From Bacillota bacterium (GTDB lineage: Bacteria; Bacillota; Clostridia; Lachnospirales; Lachnospiraceae): a stretch of 7,223 nt of DNA. Location of the stretch: contig JAEZVF010000069.1 of the NCBI GenBank assembly GCA_023443225.1, positions 1 to 7,223 on the forward strand. Reading direction: 5' to 3'. Below, piece after piece: positions 1-6,076 of this stretch. Under the pieces are notes generated by a model. It was not told the origin of the DNA, did not search any database, and worked only from the letters and a program-made list of their open reading frames with translations. The translations under genes were made by a program, and so were the position numbers. How positions within the stretch are numbered: the stretch's first letter is position 1; the number at the start of each line of letters is the position of its first letter.

Positions 1-2
1 TC

Positions 3-182
3 TTAGAGCGTTATATGCAGTCCTTTGCAAAAGAAGTGAACTGCTTTATCCAGGCCATTGAGAATGATACAGACACTCCTCTTGGCGTATTAGATGGTTT
101 AAAACCGGTATTAATGGGAATCGCAGCAAAGAAATCTGTTGAAGAGCACAGACCGGTTAGAATCTCCGAAATTACAATGTAA
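3..182 (+). CDS. iolG: Inositol 2-dehydrogenase / Gfo/Idh/MocA oxidoreductase, C-terminal fragment
   Basis: Only the last 59 codons are present; the 5' part lies outside the window and the frame runs from base 3 to a TAA stop. The tail reads LERYMQSFAKEV, then an amphipathic helix, then GVLDGLKPVLMGIAAKKS and ends RPVRISEITM. This is the usual end of Gfo/Idh/MocA NAD-dependent dehydrogenases, where the helix (Asp-Gly...Ala-Ala-Lys-Lys-Ser) packs under the substrate pocket and a final beta strand (PVRISEI) closes the sheet. The match to my memory of bacterial IolG tails (ERYM...F..I.nd..P...DGL.PVLIG.AAKKS.EE.RPV.ISEI) is close, so I favour myo-inositol 2-dehydrogenase, the cytosolic first step of inositol catabolism. 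A scyllo-inositol or other sugar-acid dehydrogenase of the same superfamily cannot be excluded, because the catalytic and Rossmann parts are missing. It is convergent with the minus-strand operon. Confidence 0.72.
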   Translation, partial: LERYMQSFAKEVNCFIQAIENDTDTPLGVLDGLKPVLMGIAAKKSVEEHRPVRISEITM

Positions 183-253
183 AACAAAGGACCTGCGAAT
201 TGAGGGAACATTTATGGTGAAGAACTTGAATTATTTCTAAAATCAATTCGAAG

Positions 254-295
254 AATATAAAGCGACGCTATAATTTAGTAGTGTCGCTTTATATT
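254..295. terminator. Strong stem-loop, probable bidirectional terminator
   Basis: Arms 254-270 and 279-295 pair over 17 bp with a single G-T wobble around an 8-base loop. The core is AAAGCGACGCTA / TAGTGTCGCTTT. It lies 72 bases after the iolG stop and about 140 bases beyond the end of the convergent minus-strand operon. The outer arms are A/T-rich on both sides, so each strand has a T-containing run at the 3' side of the hairpin, although neither has a long pure T tract. It probably ends transcription from both directions. Confidence 0.75.
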
Positions 296-390
296 ATAAA
301 ATGTGGGTTGATAAAAACTACCAAATATGTAATCTCTGAATTTTACTAATCTTTTCAACTGGCGTAATAATAGTGGCTAATCTTTAAAAT

Positions 391-409
391 ATACAATTAT
401 AAATTGTAT
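391..409. terminator. Small AT-only hairpin, possible weak terminator
   Basis: ATACAATT (391-398) and AATTGTAT (402-409) form a perfect 8-bp stem with a 3-base loop. On the plus strand it is followed by a T-rich run; on the minus strand by ATTTTAAAG. It sits 29 bases past the stop of the minus-strand ATPase gene, so it could help end that operon. The stem contains only one G-C pair per arm and the surroundings are very AT-rich, so chance is a real possibility. Confidence 0.3.
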
Positions 410-437
410 TTTATTTTTATGAATAAACTTATTAATG

Positions 438-2357
438 TCATATTAAATGCCTACCATCACGCCAATCTCTTCTGACATAGCTCAAAAATTCTTCCTTATG
501 AGTTAGTTCTTTGCCTGAGACATGGTCTACTATGATTATTTGAGGTAATATACCATAATCTTTACCAATTAAATTTACTTCATCAAAGATAGTTTTATAC
601 ATTTTTTGTACTGCGGCTATATCAGCTGATGTTTTTCTTTCAGGTTGAGGAAAATATACTTGGCTAGGCTGATCAAAAAACATTGTAGTTAACATTGGTG
701 CTTTTGGGTTCTTACAAAAATAGCGCAATAAGCTTAAAAATAAGGCTATGTGGCAAGATACCCAGTTTGCGCCACTCCCCATCTCATATAAATATATCTT
801 TTCGCGATGATTATGATGATGATATATATCAAATGTTTCATCAGTCAGTCCAAAATTTAAATTTATAGGTTTATATTCATCCTCAAAATCCAAGGTTAAA
901 GCAAGTCTGTTCATGTTTTTTGATATAAAAATTTGTGCTTTTTGCATTTCTGTTTCTAAGTCAAATTTTGCAATTTCAGATTCGAGTTTGGATATTTTAG
1001 TTTGAAGCTCTTCAATATCTAAACTAACATTTTTAAAAACTCCAGTGTTAATCATTTCAACATAAAGGTAGATTTTAACTTTTGCATATTCAACTTGTTC
1101 TTTTTTTGATAATAATTCTTTTGATTTTATATAATTGCGTTCGATATCTTTGATTCGTCCATAAGTCAGCTTTATATTTTCGATAATTTCATCCTTAATA
1201 TTAGATAGTTTCCTGATTTCTTCAGAAAAATCAGTAGTGTATTTTGATGTTATTTCTAATTCATTTTCAAGCCACAACGATGCATTTAGTATATCCTGAT
1301 CCGTATTTTTAATATCTTCACAAATATTTCCACATAAAGGGCAAATATAATTAGCTTCTTCTTCAGGTGAAGAAATTTTGGTTTTTTCCTGAAGTTCATC
1401 GAGTGCCTCAATAAAGCTAGTACCGGCTTTATTTGCACGCTCTATATCACTTATTTGTACAGAAACTTCGTGTTCTTGATCCCTGTAATTATCAAGTTCA
1501 CGACATAGTTCATGATAATGATTCATGATTCCTTGATCATTAAAAAGTGGCGAGTCATCAAAAGTAGGAAGAGAATTTACAATTTTTAACATTTTAGACA
1601 GAGACGACGTATTATCAAAAGATAAATTTAATAATGCATAATATTCTTCAAGTAGGGGGCTGAGTGATGATCTTATTTTTTCGGAAGCGACCTTATTGGA
1701 TTCTTCGTTTTTTCTTAACTTATTTAATTTAGCTTTTAGTTCGTTAAGTCGAATTAATTTACTGTAATATTCTTGTTCAACCAAACCGGAAAAAATAGGG
1801 AATTGTTGAATAACAGCTTTTCGCTTATAAAAATCACTGAATCTATAAAACAAGGCAAATTTGCTTGCCATCAAATTTTGATGTTGAAATAGGTATGAAA
1901 CCATATTCCGTAGAGATGCTTTTTCAGGTTTCCCAACTATATCTTCAGTTTGCATATTGGAGACCATAAGACCTAATGCGTTTTCAAGTTCATCCTGAAC
2001 TTCTTTAGGTGATTGTAAAAATTTATTATTAAAATATAATAAATTAAGTGAATTTGGATTAAAGTCTTCAGCTTCTATAGATAGGTACATTTTGCCCCCA
2101 GCATCAGTGCTTTGTCTAGCAACTACATAACAATTATTTTGTATTACTAATGTAAGACAAAATAATTCAGTAAACTCTGTTATCCTACCCTTTGGTACTG
2201 TGGATCTTGAACTGCATAAACAGTAATCAATAATTTCTACCAAAGCACTTTTACCTGTCTTAGAATCGCCCGTAATAATGTTGACTCCTTGTTTAAGAGG
2301 TACAATTCTTTTTTCTTTTCTATTAAGAAGTACAATTGAACTAATATAGCTTTTCAT
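438..2357 (-). CDS. DUF3732-type Rad50/SMC-like ABC ATPase of an ABC-three-component (ABC-3C) system
   Basis: This 639-aa cytosolic ATPase has an ABC head split by a long coiled coil, as in Rad50. Visible motifs are Walker A GDSKTGKS (residues 30-37), a Q-loop-like LFQHQN (156-161), coiled-coil stretches at about 195-240, 285-325 and 360-480, and a CPLC zinc-hook-like pair (C339, C342) with C346 just after it. The head continues with an ABC signature-like MGSGANW (526-532), a Walker B ending FFDQPSQVYFP (560-570) and a His-switch candidate DH (611-612). The signature and the DQPSQVYFP string are what I recall as diagnostic of the DUF3732 family, which is found with two partner genes in ABC-3C systems. 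The Walker B acidic pair is Asp-Gln, not Asp-Glu, so hydrolysis may be slow or the glutamate supplied otherwise. It is last in its operon: its ATG overlaps the upstream stop by 4 bases (ATGA), and a GGGGG Shine-Dalgarno lies at 2365-2369. Family call is firm; the DNA-sensing role is inferred. Confidence 0.9.
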   Translation of the reverse strand: MKSYISSIVLLNRKEKRIVPLKQGVNIITGDSKTGKSALVEIIDYCLCSSRSTVPKGRITEFTELFCLTLVIQNNCYVVARQSTDAGGKMYLSIEAEDFNPNSLNLLYFNNKFLQSPKEVQDELENALGLMVSNMQTEDIVGKPEKASLRNMVSYLFQHQNLMASKFALFYRFSDFYKRKAVIQQFPIFSGLVEQEYYSKLIRLNELKAKLNKLRKNEESNKVASEKIRSSLSPLLEEYYALLNLSFDNTSSLSKMLKIVNSLPTFDDSPLFNDQGIMNHYHELCRELDNYRDQEHEVSVQISDIERANKAGTSFIEALDELQEKTKISSPEEEANYICPLCGNICEDIKNTDQDILNASLWLENELEITSKYTTDFSEEIRKLSNIKDEIIENIKLTYGRIKDIERNYIKSKELLSKKEQVEYAKVKIYLYVEMINTGVFKNVSLDIEELQTKISKLESEIAKFDLETEMQKAQIFISKNMNRLALTLDFEDEYKPINLNFGLTDETFDIYHHHNHREKIYLYEMGSGANWVSCHIALFLSLLRYFCKNPKAPMLTTMFFDQPSQVYFPQPERKTSADIAAVQKMYKTIFDEVNLIGKDYGILPQIIIVDHVSGKELTHKEEFLSYVRRDWRDGRHLI

Positions 2358-2842
2358 TTATCAACCCCCATAAAGTAAGCGATATGATCTTCTGTAGTTT
2401 TGGAAAATACAATACCTAAATAGTTAGCTGCTCTCGCCCAGTTAAATATAGATTTTTTATAATCTTTATATGAAACAGTTTTTTTTGCGACTATATATTG
2501 ACCATTAATTGATATAAGGCCTTGGTTATAAAGAATTATTAGAGTTTTTTTTGTTGCGGGTTGAAGCATTTTATACCGTGATAGAAAACCAGATAGCCTT
2601 GTTTTACCGGATATTTTTACATTTTCATTAATTTCTATTTGCGCTCTGAATAAAGAATCTAAGCGACTTGTATTTTTTGCAGAGATGAGTTTTTCTCTTG
2701 ATGGGACATAAAGTAAAATTGGTAATACCATAAACACAATTTTTATGTTACATGGTTTACCATAACCAGTCAAAAAACAAATGATCAAGTGCTTAAAAAA
2801 ATGTGGATTTATCGATAATGTTTCAATATTTTTAAGACTCAT
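2354..2842 (-). CDS. ABC-3C system middle component
   Basis: This 162-aa protein has no signal peptide and no catalytic motif that I can see. It shows the pattern I associate with 'three component ABC system middle component' proteins. That pattern is an N-terminal NPHFF (12-16), GY (26-27), a hydrophobic strand ending LPILLYVPSREKL (40-52), a Thr-Ser after NT, a middle basic region SRYKMLQPATKKTLI (88-102) resembling a small winged-helix-type unit, and a final GVDK. Such proteins are thought to link the ATPase to the effector; the exact function is unknown. I chose the ATG at 2842 over an in-frame GTG at 2851 because that GTG is embedded in the AGGTGA ribosome-binding site. With this start it overlaps the upstream nuclease gene by 11 bases and the downstream ATPase gene by 4, which implies translational coupling. 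The upstream GTG would give 165 aa. Confidence 0.82.
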   Translation of the reverse strand: MSLKNIETLSINPHFFKHLIICFLTGYGKPCNIKIVFMVLPILLYVPSREKLISAKNTSRLDSLFRAQIEINENVKISGKTRLSGFLSRYKMLQPATKKTLIILYNQGLISINGQYIVAKKTVSYKDYKKSIFNWARAANYLGIVFSKTTEDHIAYFMGVDK

Positions 2843-3983
2843 AAATTTCACCTATATCCCATACAAATTCTTTATCGTCCACAATACTGTGTACAATTCC
2901 GTTTTGAAAATAAGATTGATTAGCAACTATACTCCCAAAATCAGTAGCTTCCCAACCTAGTACACATGAACATAGTTTTCTTGAGGCAATTAATTCTTGA
3001 TTACGACCTGTAAAAGGTTCGTTATTAAGAATGGACTCTTTTGCGTAAAACATACGTCGCTCTAATGCTTTTCTGTAGGTATTTAAGCTGGTAGTGTATG
3101 ATATATTATCACTAAAATAACGTGCAATAGTCTTAGTTGCTTTCCAATAATCTGATATAGCAATTGGAACTATTCTTTTATATTCAATGTTTTCTAGTGC
3201 CTTTACAAAATTCTTTTCTTTAGAAATTTCATTTTCTGTGCTATCAGGCTCAATAAACATAAAATCTAATGGAAGTGGCGCAGTTCCTTTATTTATATAT
3301 GAGGGAGCCATTGCTTGGGCATACTTCTGGAATACTTCAAATGTGACCTCCCATTTGTAAGATGTATTTATGACTTGTTTAAGTACAATTCCTAAAAGAG
3401 AAGCAATATAGTCATCTCTGTTTTCTTCTGGAATTGTGACAAGGTAGGGTGAGAAACTATTGGAGATTCCTTGAATTTTGGGTTGCAGATGTACTATTTT
3501 AAATTTTTCAAATAGATTATAAAGCTGCTCTTTAGTAATATTTCCGTTTTTGAAGATATTATTGTAGCAAGGTCTAAAGACTTCTTCAGTCTTTTTTACT
3601 TCTTTACCAACATCAAAAAGAATATTATACTTTTCCTCCTTTTCTTTAGAATTCCAGTTATTAAATATACTTTCGTCAGAAATGTCAGCAGTTGTAAAAA
3701 GTATCAATTTTCCAAACTTTATACTGTTTGGATAATCAAACACCCAGTTTTTTATTGTATTCCATAAGTCTGTATCACGATCTTTAAGATTAGACGAACC
3801 TGTATGGTGCTTTACTTCTTTTTGAAAACTTTCTTCATTGCTTGAAATTAATGTAACATCACCTTGAAGTTCAATTTGTATTTTATCTCCGGCCTTCATC
3901 TGAAAACAATCAAGTAAAGCTATATAATACTGATAAATATCACCTAATTTGGATAGGGTTGCATCATTTCTTTTTCTACTCAT
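2832..3983 (-). CDS. ABC-3C effector: PD-(D/E)xK-like (Cap4/DUF4297-type) nuclease N-terminus with ABC-3C C-terminal domain
   Basis: This 383-aa protein is the first gene of the operon. The N-terminal half begins LGDIYQYYIALLDCF (13-27), followed by E38 and a GDV strand (D42), then FQKEVKHH (53-60). D42-X13-E56-V-K58 fits a PD-(D/E)xK active site, and the G.xYQ helix and E..D...(Q/E)xK spacing resemble the DUF4297/Cap4 dsDNA nuclease fold. A beta strand GKLILFTTAD (91-100) follows, as in that fold. The C-terminal part (about 200-383) is helical and ends GIVHSIVDDKEFVWDIGEIYES, consistent with the C-terminal module shared by third components of ABC-3C systems; I am less sure of that boundary. 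The start is supported by GGGGG at 3990-3994, six bases before ATG. It overlaps the middle-component gene. Nuclease activity is inferred from motif spacing only. A catalytically dead DNA-binding version or another effector is possible. Confidence 0.78.
   Translation of the reverse strand: MSRKRNDATLSKLGDIYQYYIALLDCFQMKAGDKIQIELQGDVTLISSNEESFQKEVKHHTGSSNLKDRDTDLWNTIKNWVFDYPNSIKFGKLILFTTADISDESIFNNWNSKEKEEKYNILFDVGKEVKKTEEVFRPCYNNIFKNGNITKEQLYNLFEKFKIVHLQPKIQGISNSFSPYLVTIPEENRDDYIASLLGIVLKQVINTSYKWEVTFEVFQKYAQAMAPSYINKGTAPLPLDFMFIEPDSTENEISKEKNFVKALENIEYKRIVPIAISDYWKATKTIARYFSDNISYTTSLNTYRKALERRMFYAKESILNNEPFTGRNQELIASRKLCSCVLGWEATDFGSIVANQSYFQNGIVHSIVDDKEFVWDIGEIYES
2848..2853 (-). promoter_or_regulatory. 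Ribosome-binding site that decides the middle-component start
   Basis: Read on the minus strand this is AGGTGA, five bases before ATG at 2842. It lies inside the 3' end of the upstream nuclease gene. Its central GTG is itself in frame with the middle component, but the strong Shine-Dalgarno match argues that ribosomes bind here and initiate at the ATG. Confidence 0.65.
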
Positions 3984-4027
3984 GTAAATCCCCCTTTTAT
4001 GTAATCACTTTAAAATTTGGTTTTATC

Positions 4028-4041
4028 TTTATACGTATAAA
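4028..4041. repeat. Perfect 14-bp palindrome in the operon leader
   Basis: TTTATACGTATAAA is its own reverse complement. It lies between the predicted transcription start (about 4077) and the nuclease start codon (3983). The position would suit a roadblock-type operator. It contains a single CG step in very AT-rich sequence, so chance palindromy is not negligible. Confidence 0.4.
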
Positions 4042-4083
4042 ATTATAAATTTATTTAAAATAATGATTGCATAACTCCTTTGT

Positions 4084-4112
4084 ATTATACCTCATTATTC
4101 TTTGAATTACAA
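4084..4112 (-). promoter_or_regulatory. Sigma-A-type promoter of the ABC-3C operon
   Basis: On the minus strand there is TTGTAA (4107-4112, four of six matches to TTGACA), a 17-base spacer, and a perfect TATAAT (4084-4089). Transcription would begin near 4077, giving a leader of about 94 bases before the nuclease ATG. No other comparable promoter is seen upstream of the operon, and no regulator gene is present in the window. Confidence 0.65.
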
Positions 4113-4126
4113 TTTTAAAAAGAATA
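4096..4126. repeat. 8-bp inverted repeat straddling the -35 box
   Basis: TATTCTTT (4096-4103) and AAAGAATA (4119-4126) are perfect inverted copies separated by 15 bases. The -35 hexamer lies between them. Arm centres are 23 bp apart, about two helical turns, so a dimeric regulator could bind both on one face of the DNA. It is a candidate operator only; no cognate regulator is encoded nearby. Confidence 0.35.
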
Positions 4127-4320
4127 TTTGGTTTATTTTTAGAATTTTTAGAAAATAAATAAAAGTATAAATAACTATAATGGTATATCTCAAAAGAGTT
4201 AAAAAATATGAATGAGTTATTAAAAAATCTATTAAATTTTATATGATACTCTATACAATATTACGCCTAACGAATTACCTGCCTTTTGTTCAAAATTGCA
4301 AGTTAATATCTAAAGTGCTA

Positions 4321-4419
4321 GTCAGAAAAGGGCACACAGCTCTTGTATAAATCATTCATCTTCAGTGGATTATAGTCCAGAATTGGTTGGGACACAGTCA
4401 AAGTACAAAAAGTGCATAG
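4321..4419 (+). pseudogene. Decayed C-terminal remnant of a tyrosine recombinase/integrase
   Basis: In the frame starting at 4321 the translation reads RKGHTALV, stop, IIHLQWII, VQNWLGHSQSTKSA, stop. Tyrosine recombinases carry an LRHT box about 14 residues before a VQxWLGHSxxxTT box. Here HT and VQNWLGHS occur in the right order, about 12 codons apart in one frame, interrupted by a TAA at 4348-4350. The distal YxH with the catalytic tyrosine is absent and the Arg of the LRHT box is not preserved. The WLGHS string is the only strong piece, so this could be coincidence. If real, it is a dead relic of the element that may have delivered the neighbouring operon. Confidence 0.33.
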
Positions 4420-4526
4420 TAACCAACTAAGAAAAAGCAATTTCTGCGCTGACGTTTCCTTTCAAACATGTTAAATTAATAGCATATTTTATTAGATATA
4501 GTTCATTACAGAAAAGAGGAGTTGTC

Positions 4527-5219
4527 ATGTATCAATTGGAACAGTTGGTAATTGGCTGGGTAGAGCGTTATGATCTGGTCTATCAGACCAGTTTGCTTTT
4601 ACGAATCGTCGTGGCCGGTTTTTCAGGATATTTAATCGGATACGAAAGAAAAAACCGGAATAAAGGGGCTGGAATGAGAACCCATGCCATTGTGGCTATG
4701 GGAGCCGCTCTTATGATGGTTGTATCCAAGTACGGCTTTCAGGATATTCCCAAGTTTGATGCCTCCAGAATCGCCGCCCAGATCGTATCGGGAATTGGTT
4801 TCCTGGGAGCGGGCGTCATTTTTGTAAAGAATAATTCAGTCAGCGGACTGACTACGGCTGCCGGAATCTGGGCGACTGCAGGAGTTGGAATGGCGGTAGG
4901 GGCCGGTGCTTATTACCTGGGCTGTGGTTCCGCATTTCTGTTGATTATGATACAGGTTTTGCTCCACGATGTACCATTTTTGTCCAAGGAACCTTACCGG
5001 TGTATGCTGAAAATTAACACATCCCATTATGACGCCGTTATTACAGAGTTATTTCATAAGCTAAATGAGGATAAGGTTAAGGTGCTGAATGTAAAAATAG
5101 GGAAATCCAAGGACGGAACAAAGATTGAACTTGATCTGCTTTATCCTGCAGGCTATGAAAAAAATGATCTGGTTATCCGTCTGTCCAACGATAAACGGAT
5201 TGATTCAGTGAACGGTTAG
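4527..5219 (+). CDS. MgtC/SapB family membrane protein
   Basis: This 230-aa inner-membrane protein has hydrophobic segments at about residues 22-38, 53-68, 85-101, 107-125 and 128-147. A soluble C-terminal tail (about 155-230) resembles the ACT-like domain of MgtC-type proteins. Family signatures are all present: GYERKNRNKGAGMRTHA (38-54), the acidic/basic pair D78...R81 in DASRIAAQIVSGIGFLGAG, and VSGLTTAAGIWATAGVGMAVG (105-125, with the SGLTTAA core). Members are linked to growth at low magnesium and, in pathogens, to F-ATP-synthase inhibition and survival in macrophages; in free-living Firmicutes the role is poorly defined. Translation starts at ATG 4527 behind AGAGGAG, five bases away. 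It is divergent from the ABC-3C operon and its composition resembles the downstream genes, so it belongs to the host backbone. I do not assign mgtC because many non-orthologous paralogues exist. Confidence 0.9.
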   Translation: MYQLEQLVIGWVERYDLVYQTSLLLRIVVAGFSGYLIGYERKNRNKGAGMRTHAIVAMGAALMMVVSKYGFQDIPKFDASRIAAQIVSGIGFLGAGVIFVKNNSVSGLTTAAGIWATAGVGMAVGAGAYYLGCGSAFLLIMIQVLLHDVPFLSKEPYRCMLKINTSHYDAVITELFHKLNEDKVKVLNVKIGKSKDGTKIELDLLYPAGYEKNDLVIRLSNDKRIDSVNG

Positions 5220-5341
5220 AATGAGAAAAACAAAAATTGCAATAATTATGGAAAGAAAGACAAAAATAATGTAGAAGCTTTGCGGTTAAAAGGGATATAC
5301 TCATCGGGTAAGAAAATGAAAAAAAGTAAAGTGGGAATTTT

Positions 5342-6067
5342 ATGATAAAACATCTTGCTGCAGATTTGCACACTCATACAGACATAAGCAGTCATGCTTA
5401 CAGTACCGTTTATGAAATCATAACGGCAGCAAAGGATTCTGGTTTAATGGCTGTAGGAATCAGCAACCACTGTCCGGCTCACCCGGATGGGGCGCCTGAA
5501 GGTCATTTTAGAAATCTCAGGGTAATACCGGAGTGGGTGGACGGTATCCGTGTATATCGTGGGGCTGAACTGAATTTCACAAACTTTGAAGGTGAAATTG
5601 ATTTAAGCCCTGATACCATAATAAACCGTCTGGACTATACCATAGCCTCTTTTCATGATGATGTGATACCATCGGGAAGCGTAGAGGATCATACAAGAGC
5701 GTATCTTCATGCGGCTGAAAATCCGTTGGTGGATATTATTGGTCACAGCGGGACTGCCTGTTATGAATATGATTATGAACGGGTGATACCGGAGTTTGGA
5801 AAGAATGGCAAGGTGGTAGAAATTAATGAAGGAACCTTTCGTGTCAGGAAAAGTTCTGCGGATAATTGCAGGGTCATCGCCAGATTATGTATGAAATACA
5901 GCGTTCCCGTGATAGTCAGCTCTGATGCACATTTTTGCCGCAGTGTGGGAGTGTTTGATGAAGCATTATCCTTGTTAAACAGCCTGAACTTTCCGGAAGA
6001 ACTGGTGGTAAATGCAGATATGAAGCAGTTGGAGTCCTGGTTTTTTCTTAAACGGAGAGTGCAGTAG
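5342..6067 (+). CDS. YcdX-like PHP-domain metallophosphatase
   Basis: This 241-aa cytosolic protein of the polymerase-and-histidinol-phosphatase (PHP) superfamily has about the length usual for YcdX. Metal-ligand candidates are complete: DLHTHT (D8, H10, H12), H18 in HAYST, H43 in SNHCP, E76 in GAELN, H105 in ASFHDD, H135 in IGHSG, and D195/H197 in SSDAHF. These positions correspond one-to-one with the trinuclear zinc site of Escherichia coli YcdX as I remember it, and flanking strings (HAYST, EIN..F, DNCR, NFPEE) also agree. It is expected to hydrolyse a phosphate ester of unknown identity. The common TDH motif is SNH here (D42), which keeps the histidine. The gene starts at ATG 5342 behind GTGGGA, after a 122-base gap from the mgtC-like gene, and is 62 bases upstream of the glucokinase start. 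Histidinol-phosphatase is the alternative annotation, less likely because of the YcdX-specific HAYST and DNCR strings. Confidence 0.88.
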   Translation: MIKHLAADLHTHTDISSHAYSTVYEIITAAKDSGLMAVGISNHCPAHPDGAPEGHFRNLRVIPEWVDGIRVYRGAELNFTNFEGEIDLSPDTIINRLDYTIASFHDDVIPSGSVEDHTRAYLHAAENPLVDIIGHSGTACYEYDYERVIPEFGKNGKVVEINEGTFRVRKSSADNCRVIARLCMKYSVPVIVSSDAHFCRSVGVFDEALSLLNSLNFPEELVVNADMKQLESWFFLKRRVQ

Positions 6068-6076
6068 AGAAAAGAG

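Larger units (their letters stand above)
3984..4526. other. 543-base intergenic region between the ABC-3C operon and the mgtC-like gene
   Basis: No intact gene is seen here. The left part up to about 4260 is extremely AT-rich and holds the operon's promoter, the -35 inverted repeat and the leader palindrome. From about 4260 to 4450 composition becomes more balanced, and this part carries the possible recombinase relic. The last 80 bases must hold the promoter of the plus-strand membrane-protein gene. The best -10-like words are TATTTT (4485-4490) with TTCAAA (4461-4466) 18 bases upstream, and TATAGT (4497-4502) without a good -35; neither is convincing. No tRNA, CRISPR or obvious direct repeat with the 183-437 gap was found by eye. 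Confidence 0.6.

Noticed and set aside
346..385. Direct repeat CTAATCTTT (346-354 and 377-385) considered as a target-site duplication or repeat array.
   Set aside because: There are only two short copies in AT-rich spacer, with no mobile element between them and no copy at the other edge of the insert.
4208..4246. 12-codon plus-strand frame (MNELLKNLLNFI) with a TATAAT at 4176-4181 and AAGAG upstream, reminiscent of a small hydrophobic peptide toxin.
   Set aside because: There is no -35 at the right distance, the spacing to the purine stretch is long, and such frames are common by chance in sequence this AT-rich.
4261..4275. GCCTAAC string resembling an integron attC core.
   Set aside because: There is no matching inverse core or imperfect palindrome at attC spacing, and no integron integrase or cassette structure is present.
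5221..5274. 17-codon frame beginning just after the mgtC-like stop (MRKTKIAIIMERK...).
   Set aside because: No ribosome-binding site is visible, the lysine content is that expected from A-rich spacer DNA, and the frame has no recognisable features.
5273..5301. TATACT (5296-5301) as a promoter -10 for the phosphatase gene.
   Set aside because: No -35-like hexamer occurs 16-18 bases upstream, and there is no extended -10 TG, so it cannot be supported.
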